Below, in pieces: positions 34,082 to 41,289 of a stretch of DNA of 60,444 nucleotides; position 1 is the first letter of the stretch; each line of letters begins with the position of its first letter. The stretch comes from Actinomycetes bacterium (GTDB lineage: Bacteria > Actinomycetota > Acidimicrobiia > Acidimicrobiales > RAAP-2): positions 1 through 60,444 of the forward strand of contig JAJYXE010000031.1 of the NCBI GenBank assembly GCA_021791145.1, in the 5' to 3' direction. The notes beneath the pieces are model-generated. The model was not told the origin of the DNA and did no database searches. It worked only from the letters and a program-made list of their open reading frames with translations. The position numbers and the translations under genes were made by a program.

Positions 34082-34349
34082 AGCGCTCTCCCCTGCAATC
34101 GTCCGACTCGGCGATGGTAGCCGACGGAGTCACACAGGGGTAGTTACGTCGAGGTGATCTCTCCGGCTGCCGGTCCCCTGCGCCGGGCCGCCGCGCGGGG
34201 CGGTTGCACAAGACACGGCACCCGTCGGTGCACAGGTCGCTGGCATCGGGCTCAGCACCCTGGCGAGCACCCTGGCGAGGACCCGCCGCCCGCGATACCC
34301 TGGATCATGTAGGCTTGCCTTCGAGTACAAGTTAGGTACCCCTAATCAC
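34082..34349. other. Divergent region, MerR / iron permease
   Basis: Contains the two iron-box-like dyads described separately (34309–34322 and 34332–34345). CTGGCGAGCACC-type direct repeats lie at 34258–34282. No RNA gene recognised. Confidence 0.5.
34309..34345. promoter_or_regulatory. Two iron-box-like dyads (DtxR/IdeR type) ahead of the iron permease
   Basis: TTAGGTACCCCTAA (34332–34345) is a perfect TTAGG–N4–CCTAA dyad immediately upstream of the ATG. About 23 bases before it is GTAGGCTTGCCTTC (34309–34322), which has AGGC–GCCT arms. Actinobacterial IdeR/DtxR boxes carry TTAGG and CCTAA arms at similar spacing. The placement would block initiation when iron is plentiful. Confidence 0.5.
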
Positions 34350-35186
34350 ATGCTCCCGACCTTCGTGATCTTCCTTCGAGAAGGCGTCGAGGCGTCCATG
34401 ATCGTGACGATCCTGCTCGCCTACCTGGACCGGATCGGACAGCGGCGCCACTTCCGCGACGTGCTCGTCGGGGTCGCCGCCGCAGTCGTCCTGATGCTCG
34501 TCGGCGGCGTGGCGGCCTACCTGCTCCTCAAGACCTATGCGGGCTCCCGGGTCCAGACGATCTTCGAGACGGGGACCTACCTGCTCGCGGCCGTGGTGCT
34601 GACGTACATGACGTTCTGGATGCAGCACCATGCCCGCAGCCTCTCCTCCGACCTGCGTGCGAAGGCGGAGCAGGCGCTCGACGGCCGTGCCAGATGGAGC
34701 CTCGGGCTTCTCGCGTTCCAGGCGGTCGGCCGGGAAGGGCTGGAGACCACGGTGTTCACGCTCGCGATCGTGTTCGCATCCCACGGGAAGGGCGTCATCG
34801 CCGGGGGTGCGGGCGGGCTCGCCGTCGCGCTCGCGATCGCCTTCGCCATGTACCGGCTCGGGACCAGGATCAACGTCGGACGGTTCTTCACCGTCGTCGG
34901 CGCCCTCTTGATGGTGTTCGCCGCGGGAATCCTCGCGGACGCGGTGGAGAACCTCCAGCAGCTCCACTGGCTGCCGGTCGTCGGACCGCACCTTTGGAAC
35001 ACCTCGAGCGCGCTGTCGGAGAGCAGCTCGATCGGCGACGTGTTCCACACCTTCTTCGGCTACGCCGACCGTCCGACCGTCATCCAGCTCGCCGTCTACG
35101 TTGCCTACCTCGCGGTCGCGGTGGGCTTCTTCCTGAGGGGGCGTCGGGTCGGGGCCAAGCCCGCAGCGGCGACCCCGGCGCCGTAG
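34350..35186 (+). CDS. efeU: FTR1-family iron permease
   Basis: 278 residues, seven transmembrane helices. Both REGxE motifs that define iron permeases are present: REGVE at 10–14 and REGLE at 128–132. EfeU-type proteins import iron across the membrane, usually with EfeO and EfeB; neither is adjacent here. ATG 34350 has no ribosome site but lies directly after iron-box-like dyads, consistent with a short or absent leader under iron control. Confidence 0.95.
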   Translation: MLPTFVIFLREGVEASMIVTILLAYLDRIGQRRHFRDVLVGVAAAVVLMLVGGVAAYLLLKTYAGSRVQTIFETGTYLLAAVVLTYMTFWMQHHARSLSSDLRAKAEQALDGRARWSLGLLAFQAVGREGLETTVFTLAIVFASHGKGVIAGGAGGLAVALAIAFAMYRLGTRINVGRFFTVVGALLMVFAAGILADAVENLQQLHWLPVVGPHLWNTSSALSESSSIGDVFHTFFGYADRPTVIQLAVYVAYLAVAVGFFLRGRRVGAKPAAATPAP

Positions 35187-35296
35187 GTGCCGGCGTCGTA
35201 GGCCACGCGCGGGGTCGGCGTCCAGGCGCCGCGCGGGCCGCGCGCGGCGTGGGTGCCGCCGCGCCGGCGCACTCGGGGTCCTAGGCTGTGACGGTC

Positions 35297-35977
35297 ATGA
35301 AGGACGCGGAGACCGCTTCTGACGCGGAGACCGCTTCCGACGCGGAGGCCGCACGAGACACGGCCGGGACCGAGAGCCCTGATCCCACAGCGTCCCTCCC
35401 ACCGGCCCAGCCTCGCCGTGCGACCGGTCCGAGCATCCGGCCAGCCCTCGTCGTGGTGGGCGTGGCGCTGTTCCTGGTCCTCATCTTCGGCGTCGGGGCC
35501 GCGCTGACGAGCAATCCGGTGTCGAAGCCGCCGCCACAGCGGCGCGTCGGCAGCACCGGCCTCGTCGCCGAACCGGCGTCCGCGCCGCTGCATCCGATCG
35601 AGATCCTCGGGACACCTCCAGCGGACGTCCTCGACGCCCTGGCGCTGCCCAAGGGGTCGCGCCGGGTGTCGGCCACCCCGTGGAGCGGATCGACACAGTA
35701 CTCCGGGAAGATGTCCTTCAAGCTCGGCGCGTCGCAGGCGGGGATCGTCGCCTTCTTCCGCACCGAGCTGCGAGCCCGCGGGTGGTCGATCGAGAGCGTC
35801 GGCCCTGCACGTGGCCAACCAGGCGCGACGGAGGTCCTGGCCCAGCGCGCGAGCACCGACGGTTGGTTCTGGGAGGCCGGGGTCGTGGTCTCCCCAACCG
35901 CCTTCGGCCGCTCCTCGAGCCACGCCGAAGAGACCCGCTACAGCCTCGACCTCTACGAGATGCCGGACGCGACCTGA
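35297..35977 (+). CDS. Membrane-anchored hypothetical protein
   Basis: 226 residues. A disordered N-terminus of about 45 residues (three ~18-bp DAETAS repeats) leads to one transmembrane helix (PALVVVGVALFLVLIFGVGA), then an extracytoplasmic domain of ~150 residues (PPADVLDALALPKGSRRV; GIVAFFRTELRARGWSIESV) that I do not recognise. Topology suggests a single-pass anchored outer domain. The 3' end overlaps the convergent GT87 gene by 25 bases. GTG 35288 is an alternative start. Confidence 0.7.
   Translation: MKDAETASDAETASDAEAARDTAGTESPDPTASLPPAQPRRATGPSIRPALVVVGVALFLVLIFGVGAALTSNPVSKPPPQRRVGSTGLVAEPASAPLHPIEILGTPPADVLDALALPKGSRRVSATPWSGSTQYSGKMSFKLGASQAGIVAFFRTELRARGWSIESVGPARGQPGATEVLAQRASTDGWFWEAGVVVSPTAFGRSSSHAEETRYSLDLYEMPDAT
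35303..35350. repeat. 18-bp repeat encoding DAETAS
   Basis: Two near-identical 18-bp units and a partial third at the start of the preceding gene. Confidence 0.85.
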
Positions 35978-37374
35978 GGGCCGAGGAGCTGGAGCGCTCC
36001 CGCCTCGCTGGTGACCGGAAGGAGCTCGGCGAGCTCGCTCGCCTCCCAACCCGGCTGGTCGGCGGCGGAGAGCATCGAGCCCCACACGAAGAAGTCGGCG
36101 GGATAGAGGAGGTAGCCGACGCGCGTAGCGGGAGCGAAGAGGATCGCCACGAGCATCACCCAGCCGGCGAGGTTCACCACCTGCGCCGGCGTGGTCGGGG
36201 GCCGACGCCACAGCCGCCCCACGAGGAGCGTCCCGCCGACGAGCGCGACGGCGAGCGGCAGCGCCGTGTGCAGCCACGGCAGCTCGGTGACGAGCACGTG
36301 GCCAGGAAGGTTGCTCGCCGCGGGTGACGCGACGCCTGACAGCCCGAGCGGGAAGAGGATCACGTTGTCGAAGAACCCCCGCGCCTCGGAGACGGCGAAC
36401 GGCGCAACGACCGGGCCCGCGACCGCGACGATGCCGAGCAGCATCCGTCCGGGCGCACGTCGCCCTTCACGGTCGCGCGCGCACCAGAGCGCGACCGCGG
36501 CGAGCGGCCAGGCGGTGAACTTCATCGCGGAGACCACGCCGAGCACGATCCCGCTCCACCCGGGCCGGCGGCGCTGCGCGAGCACCATCGCGAGGAGCAG
36601 GAACGCGACGATCGGCATGTCGTCTCCCCCCGTCGCCAGGGGCAGCGCGGCAGTCGGGAGGACCGTGAGGAACTGCAGCGCACGCACCTTGCGGTCCTTC
36701 GGGGCGCGCAGCACCAGAAGTGCGGCACCCACAACGATGAGCGTCACGATGCTGAACAGGACGCGGGTGTCGGTCACCCGGACGGGGCCCTTGCCGAGGT
36801 TCGGCAGGCCGAACGCCGCCATCAGCGGCAGGTAGGGGAAGAACGACTCGTAGGTGGGCTCGCCGCGCGTGGCCGCGTGCACGTGCCCGTCGCGTACGGT
36901 GGCCGCATAGAGGTGCTCTCCGTGGAAGACACGCTCGCCGGCCTGCGCGATCACCACCACCTCGGGCTGGACGTGCGAGCTCGCCGGCCCGTCGTTGCGC
37001 AGGGCGACCTCCGCGGACAGCGGCGCGAGGGTCGCACCGACGAGGAGGAAGAGGAGGATCCACACGCGCGCGGGGCCCCACTGCGAGCCGCCCGTCGCGG
37101 CGCGTGCGCGCGTGGTCCGGCGCCAGCCGATCCACGCGGAGACGAGCGCACCCGCTGCGTAGGGGCCGAGCGAGAACCAGCCCCAGTCCCGGTAGGCGGG
37201 AAGCCCAGCGATGAGCGCGGTCACCAGCGAGAAGACGGCCGCGACGCCGTAGAGCACGGCGTCTCCGCCCTCCGGCCCCCAGACGCCCATGAGCCTCGAC
37301 ACGGCGCGCTGGCTACGCCGGGTCGCTCGACGGATGATCGTCACGGCGTCGCGCGGACGGGGCAGGAGTGCCAC
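35953..37374 (-). CDS. GT87-like (DUF2029) polytopic glycosyltransferase
   Basis: 473 residues, about eleven hydrophobic helices. An extracytoplasmic loop (GEHLYAATVRDGHVHAATRG then PTYESFFPYLPLMA) follows the early helices, the pattern of polyprenyl-phosphate-dependent GT87 mannosyltransferases, which decorate lipoglycans or glycans outside the membrane. GTG 37374 is chosen because AGGG lies about ten bases upstream; the frame is open to 37443, which would overlap the divergent reductase gene. Substrate not predictable. Confidence 0.75.
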   Translation of the reverse strand: MALLPRPRDAVTIIRRATRRSQRAVSRLMGVWGPEGGDAVLYGVAAVFSLVTALIAGLPAYRDWGWFSLGPYAAGALVSAWIGWRRTTRARAATGGSQWGPARVWILLFLLVGATLAPLSAEVALRNDGPASSHVQPEVVVIAQAGERVFHGEHLYAATVRDGHVHAATRGEPTYESFFPYLPLMAAFGLPNLGKGPVRVTDTRVLFSIVTLIVVGAALLVLRAPKDRKVRALQFLTVLPTAALPLATGGDDMPIVAFLLLAMVLAQRRRPGWSGIVLGVVSAMKFTAWPLAAVALWCARDREGRRAPGRMLLGIVAVAGPVVAPFAVSEARGFFDNVILFPLGLSGVASPAASNLPGHVLVTELPWLHTALPLAVALVGGTLLVGRLWRRPPTTPAQVVNLAGWVMLVAILFAPATRVGYLLYPADFFVWGSMLSAADQPGWEASELAELLPVTSEAGALQLLGPQVASGIS

Positions 37375-37418
37375 CTCTGGCAACCCTAGCCGCCGATCCG
37401 CTGTCCTAAGGTGTCGTG

Positions 37419-38405
37419 ATGGCCTGGCTCGCGTTCGTGGCAACCCGCTCCGACGACTCCGTGCGCACGGAGGTGGCGGAGCTGGAGGACTCCGAGCTCC
37501 CCGGCGGCGACGTCCTCGTCGGAGTCGACTGGTCGGCGGTCAACTACAAGGACGCGATGGTGACGGTCCCGGGGAACCGGGTGGCACGGCGCTCACCCCT
37601 CGTGCCCGGTGTGGACCTGGCCGGGAGGGTTCTCGAGAGCGCCGACCCGCGCGTGGAGGTCGGCACGGCGGTCGTCGTCCACGGCTACGACCTCGGGGTC
37701 GCTCGGCACGGAGGCTTCGCGACCAGGGCGCGGGTCCCTGCCACATGGGTGGTCCCGCTCCCAGAGGGCCTCACCACGCGCCGCGCTGCCGCCATCGGGA
37801 CCGCGGGGTTCACCGCCGTCCTCTCTGCCGACAAGCTTCGCAGGGCAGGGGTCACCCCGGGCCAGGGCCGAGTGCTCGTGACCGGCGCGTCCGGCGGCGT
37901 CGGGAGCATGGCGGTCGCGTCACTCGCCCACCGGGGGTACGAGGTCGTCGCGAGCACGGGCAAGTCGGAGGAGCACGACTACCTGCGCGCGCTCGGTGCC
38001 GCAGAGGTCGTGGGTCGCGACGAGATCGCCGAGCCCGGGCGAGTGCTCTCCGCAGAGCGCTGGGCAGGAGCGGTCGACTGCGTGGGCGGCGAGACCCTGG
38101 CCGCGGTGCTGCGGTCACTTCGCTACGGCGGCGCCGTCGCCGCGAGCGGCCTCACGGGCGGCACGACGTTGGAGACGACGGTCTACCCCTTCATCGTCCG
38201 TGCGGTGTCGCTGCTCGGGGTGGACTCGGTCCAGACCCCGATCGAAGAGCGCCGGCGGGTGTGGTCCACGATCGAAGAGTCCCTCCCGCCGGCCGCGGTC
38301 GACTCGATGGTCGCGGCGGAGGTCGGCCTGCACGAGCTCGGCGGGGTCCTCGACGACGTGCTCGCCGCCAAGGTGCGCGGACGCGTCCTCGTCCGGCCTG
38401 TGTGA
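37419..38405 (+). CDS. YhdH/AcuI-family NADPH-dependent acryloyl-CoA-type reductase
   Basis: 328 residues. Medium-chain dehydrogenase without zinc ligands: WSAVNYKDAMV near residue 45, RSPLVPGVDLAGRV, then the Rossmann loop VLVTGASGGVGSMAV and GGTTLETTVYPFIVRAVSLLG. The family includes E. coli YhdH and AcuI, which reduce acryloyl-CoA to propionyl-CoA; the physiological substrate here is uncertain. ATG 37419; the GTG just before it is in frame. The stop abuts the stop of the convergent DUF151 gene with no gap. Confidence 0.92.
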   Translation: MAWLAFVATRSDDSVRTEVAELEDSELPGGDVLVGVDWSAVNYKDAMVTVPGNRVARRSPLVPGVDLAGRVLESADPRVEVGTAVVVHGYDLGVARHGGFATRARVPATWVVPLPEGLTTRRAAAIGTAGFTAVLSADKLRRAGVTPGQGRVLVTGASGGVGSMAVASLAHRGYEVVASTGKSEEHDYLRALGAAEVVGRDEIAEPGRVLSAERWAGAVDCVGGETLAAVLRSLRYGGAVAASGLTGGTTLETTVYPFIVRAVSLLGVDSVQTPIEERRRVWSTIEESLPPAAVDSMVAAEVGLHELGGVLDDVLAAKVRGRVLVRPV

Positions 38406-38909
38406 TCAGCTGCTGAAGTCCTCAGGCTTGATCGAGTCGAGGAACTGCCGGAACTGCCCCACCAGCTCCTCGGGGCTCTCGTCGTCCTCGTCGTCGGACG
38501 CCTCGATCGAAAGGAGGATGCCTTCTGAGTCCATCAGGTCGTCCGCCACGTACAGCGGGCTGCCCGTGCGCACAGCGACAGCGACCGCGTCGGAGGGCCG
38601 GCTCGAGACGACGGTGCGCTCCCCTCCCCGGCGCAGCTGCAGCTCGGCAAAGTACGTCGAGGATCGGAGCTCGGTGATCACAACTCGTTCGACCGCGACG
38701 TCGAGCGCGGAGAGGATGTCACGGATGAGGTCATGGGTCATCGGTCTCGGCATCGCGACGCCCTGCAGCTCGTACGCGATCGCGGCAGCCTCCGGGGTCC
38801 CGATGAAGATCGGTAGCGTGCGCCCCTCCCCATCGGTCTCCTGAAGCAACAGCACCGGGGTGTTCGACTGCAGGTCGACCCGGACAGCCCTCAGGCGGAC
38901 TTCGACCAT
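38406..38909 (-). CDS. DUF151 'bifunctional nuclease' family protein
   Basis: 167 residues. MVEVRLRAVRVDLQSNTPVL and LPIFIGTPEAAAIAYELQG are the DUF151 hallmarks, followed by ITELRSSTYFAELQL and RPSDAVAVAVRTGSPLYV. Members have been reported as nucleases in plants; the bacterial role is unknown. It ends in an acidic tail (EASDDEDDESPEE). Matches Rv1829 in the mycobacterial gcvH–garA–ftsR neighbourhood. ATG 38909 is preferred to 38933 because family members start MVEV/MxEV. Confidence 0.94.
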   Translation of the reverse strand: MVEVRLRAVRVDLQSNTPVLLLQETDGEGRTLPIFIGTPEAAAIAYELQGVAMPRPMTHDLIRDILSALDVAVERVVITELRSSTYFAELQLRRGGERTVVSSRPSDAVAVAVRTGSPLYVADDLMDSEGILLSIEASDDEDDESPEELVGQFRQFLDSIKPEDFSS

Positions 38910-38955
38910 ACAGAGCAATGTAGCGTGGACCAAGCACGCGTGTGCGGCGACTCGC

Positions 38956-40299
38956 TCAGCCGCCGAGCAGCCTCCGGAGCTGCACGCGGACGAGCGACGC
39001 CCGCATGGACTGGCCGAGCCTGGCCAGATCTGCCGCGGTGTCCACGGCGCGCTGGCGTGCCTCGGGGTTGCGCTGGCGCAGCAGCGGCGTGATCACCTGC
39101 TCGACGAGGCCGACCTCGCGGTCGGCGGCGTTGCGGTACATCCGCAAGTGGCGGGGCTCCACGCCGTAGTGGCCGAACTCGGCGACCAGCTTGCCGACCG
39201 TGAGCGCCTCTTCGTCGTAGAACGTGCCGCCGGCGATGGCCATGGAAGCCAGGAGCCCCAGCCCCTCGAGGGAGGCCACGGTCTCGGGGGTGAGGCCCGT
39301 CGCCGCGCACAGCTCTGCACGCGTGAGGCTCACTCCGGAGATCGACGGCGACAGGACGTCCGACGCGGGGCGGCCCTCTCGACCCGCACCCGGAGCGGGC
39401 ACGTCGCGTGGGCGCTCGCCGGTCGTTGGCCCAATGGGGTCCACGACCGCGCGACGGGGGCCCCGTGTCGCTGCTCCCGAGGCTGCGCCGGGGGGTGCCC
39501 CCGCCTCGTCCTCCGCCCGGGAGACCTCGGCACGCCTGCTGGGGGGGACACCGGGCTCGGAAAGCCACCCGGGCTCGGACGGACGGACGGATGCAGCGAC
39601 GCCCCCGGCCTCGGCAGGGTGCTCGACACTCTGGAGGCGCGCCCCTTGGCGCGGCGCCGGCTCGGCGCCGCCGGCGGCCAGCGCCGAGGCTGCAGCAGGG
39701 CGCTCACCGCTCTCTCGGAGCGGTGGGGCACCGGCGGCGAGGTCCTCGCCGCCGCGCCACGACTGCTCTTCTCGCCACGACTGCTCTTCTCGCCACGACT
39801 GCTCCTCTCGCCACGGCGGCTCTCCGTCGCCGACCGAGCCGCCCTTCCCGAGGGGCTCCGCGTCCGCTGGCGGCTCCCCGGTTGCGACCGGCTCCCCGGT
39901 TGCGGTCGGCTCCCCGGTTGCGGCCGGCGCGCCGTTCCGACCCGGCGCACCGTTGCGGGCCGGTTCCCCGTCCTCGACCGGTTCCCCGTCGCCGAGCGGC
40001 TGGTCGCCGAGCGGCTCGTCGTCAGGGGGAACGCCGCTCCCCGCCGCCGCCAGCCGGTCGCGGATCACCTTGAGGGGCAGGAAGTGGTCCCGCTGCTTGC
40101 GCAGGACCCAGCGCAGCCGGGCGACGTCGTCGTCATAGAACTTGCGGTAGCCCGACGGCGACCGTTCGGGGTTCACCAGCCCCTGGCTCTCGAGGAACCG
40201 GATCTTGGAGATCGTGACGTCGGGGAATTCCTCTCGCAGCAGGCTCAGGACGTCCCCGATGGACAGGTACGACCGACCGCTCATCGTCCGCGCCGCCAT
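38956..40299 (-). CDS. ftsR: FtsR-like MerR regulator with ~225-residue repeat insertion
   Basis: 447 residues against about 250 in mycobacterial FtsR (Rv1828). Residues ~8–85 are the MerR domain (YLSIGDVLSLLREEFPDVTI, KIRFLESQGLVNPERSPSGY). The C-terminal domain begins near residue 317 (SGVSLTRAELCAATGLTP, FGHYGVEPRHLRMYRNAADR). Between them is a Pro/Gly/Glu-rich insertion built from 18-bp repeats. Known FtsR activates ftsZ; whether this one does is inference. ATG 40299 gives the usual FtsR start. Confidence 0.9.
   Translation of the reverse strand: MAARTMSGRSYLSIGDVLSLLREEFPDVTISKIRFLESQGLVNPERSPSGYRKFYDDDVARLRWVLRKQRDHFLPLKVIRDRLAAAGSGVPPDDEPLGDQPLGDGEPVEDGEPARNGAPGRNGAPAATGEPTATGEPVATGEPPADAEPLGKGGSVGDGEPPWREEQSWREEQSWREEQSWRGGEDLAAGAPPLRESGERPAAASALAAGGAEPAPRQGARLQSVEHPAEAGGVAASVRPSEPGWLSEPGVPPSRRAEVSRAEDEAGAPPGAASGAATRGPRRAVVDPIGPTTGERPRDVPAPGAGREGRPASDVLSPSISGVSLTRAELCAATGLTPETVASLEGLGLLASMAIAGGTFYDEEALTVGKLVAEFGHYGVEPRHLRMYRNAADREVGLVEQVITPLLRQRNPEARQRAVDTAADLARLGQSMRASLVRVQLRRLLGG
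39756..39809. repeat. 18-bp tandem repeat in ftsR encoding EEQSWR
   Basis: Three units (two identical, one with a single change) in the inserted linker. Confidence 0.95.
39871..40020. repeat. 18-bp degenerate repeat array in ftsR
   Basis: CGGCTCCCCGGTTGCGAC-type units: three nearly identical (39871–39924) then progressively altered copies to about 40020, encoding GEPVAT/GAPGRN-like hexapeptides. Confidence 0.85.
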
Positions 40300-40327
40300 A
40301 TGGGCGCCCTCCCCCCATCGTTGTCGA

Positions 40328-40804
40328 TCACTCGGTGCCTGCAACCAGGTACACGAGCTTGAACTTCCCGATCTGGACTTCGTCCCCGGTCGACAAGAAG
40401 TGCTCCTCGATCCGCTCGCGGTTGACGTACGTGCCGTTCAGCGAGCCGAGGTCGCGCACCACCATCCTGCCGTCTGCGCCGCGCGTGAACTCGGCGTGCC
40501 GGCGCGACACCGTGATGTCATCGAGGAAGATGTCGCTCTCGGGATGGCGCCCCGCGCTGGTCACGTGCGACTTGAGCGCGTAGCTCGCGCCGACCGTCGG
40601 GCCCCGCTTCACCACGAGGGTCGGCGTGCCGTAGGGCACCCCGACTTGCGTGACGACGGGCTCCTCGTCCGGGCTCTCGCCGTGGTCGTCGACGGGGGTG
40701 AAGGACACCGTGGTCTCGGAGCGCTCGGGAGCCAACGCCGCGCCGCACGAGGAGCAGAAGTTGCCGCCGTCAGGGCTGCGGTGCCCGCAGTTGGTGCAGA
40801 ACAC
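40328..40804 (-). CDS. garA: GarA-like FHA protein with zinc ribbon
   Basis: 158 residues. The N-terminus is a double-cysteine ribbon (CTNCGHRS...FCSSCG, Cys3/6/17/20). ETT at 30–32 matches the ETT phosphorylation motif that kinases modify in mycobacterial GarA. The FHA domain has GRHPESDIFLDDITVSRRHA and DLGSLNGTYVN, which bind phosphothreonine. GarA switches 2-oxoglutarate metabolism by binding its own phosphorylated tail; here a KorAB 2-oxoacid oxidoreductase is about 5 kb away. GTG 40804 start. Confidence 0.85.
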   Translation of the reverse strand: MFCTNCGHRSPDGGNFCSSCGAALAPERSETTVSFTPVDDHGESPDEEPVVTQVGVPYGTPTLVVKRGPTVGASYALKSHVTSAGRHPESDIFLDDITVSRRHAEFTRGADGRMVVRDLGSLNGTYVNRERIEEHFLSTGDEVQIGKFKLVYLVAGTE

Positions 40805-40899
40805 GCCCCCAACGGTAGCCGTTTCGAGGGAAGCCTTCCCAGGGGCGCCCCGCGGTCGCAGCTTCCGATCGTGGCTGTGCAGGGCCGAAAGGACGCCGG

Positions 40900-41280
40900 T
40901 CAGCCTTCGGTCAGCTGGCGGTACGCGGTGGCGTCCATCAGCCCGCCGAGGGCGTCGGCGCCGGTGACCTCGATCTCGCAGAGCCATCCGTCCCCGTAGG
41001 GGTCCTGGTTGAGCTTCTCGGGCGCTCCCGAAAGGGCCTCGTTGACCGCGACGACCGTGCCCGCGACGGGCGCGTACACCTCGGAGACCGACTTGGTCGA
41101 CTCGACCTCGCCCAGGACGTCGCCAGCCGAGACCGCCTTGCCCACGTCGGGGAGGTCGACGAAGACGACGTCACCGAGCGCGTCCTGCGCGTAGTCGGTG
41201 ATGCCGACGCGAACGCGTCGGCCGCCTGGCCGAGCCCACTCGTGGTCGGTCGAGTACCGGAGGTCGTCGGGAACGAGCAC
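40900..41280 (-). CDS. gcvH: Glycine cleavage system H protein
   Basis: 126 residues. Carries the lipoyl group between P and T proteins. The lipoylated lysine is Lys63 in [33 protein letters not shown] opens the domain. It lies nine bases after manC and 95 ahead of the FHA gene on the same strand, separate from gcvT–PA–PB. Confidence 0.96.
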   Translation of the reverse strand: MLVPDDLRYSTDHEWARPGGRRVRVGITDYAQDALGDVVFVDLPDVGKAVSAGDVLGEVESTKSVSEVYAPVAGTVVAVNEALSGAPEKLNQDPYGDGWLCEIEVTGADALGGLMDATAYRQLTEG

Positions 41281-41289
41281 GAAGGAACC

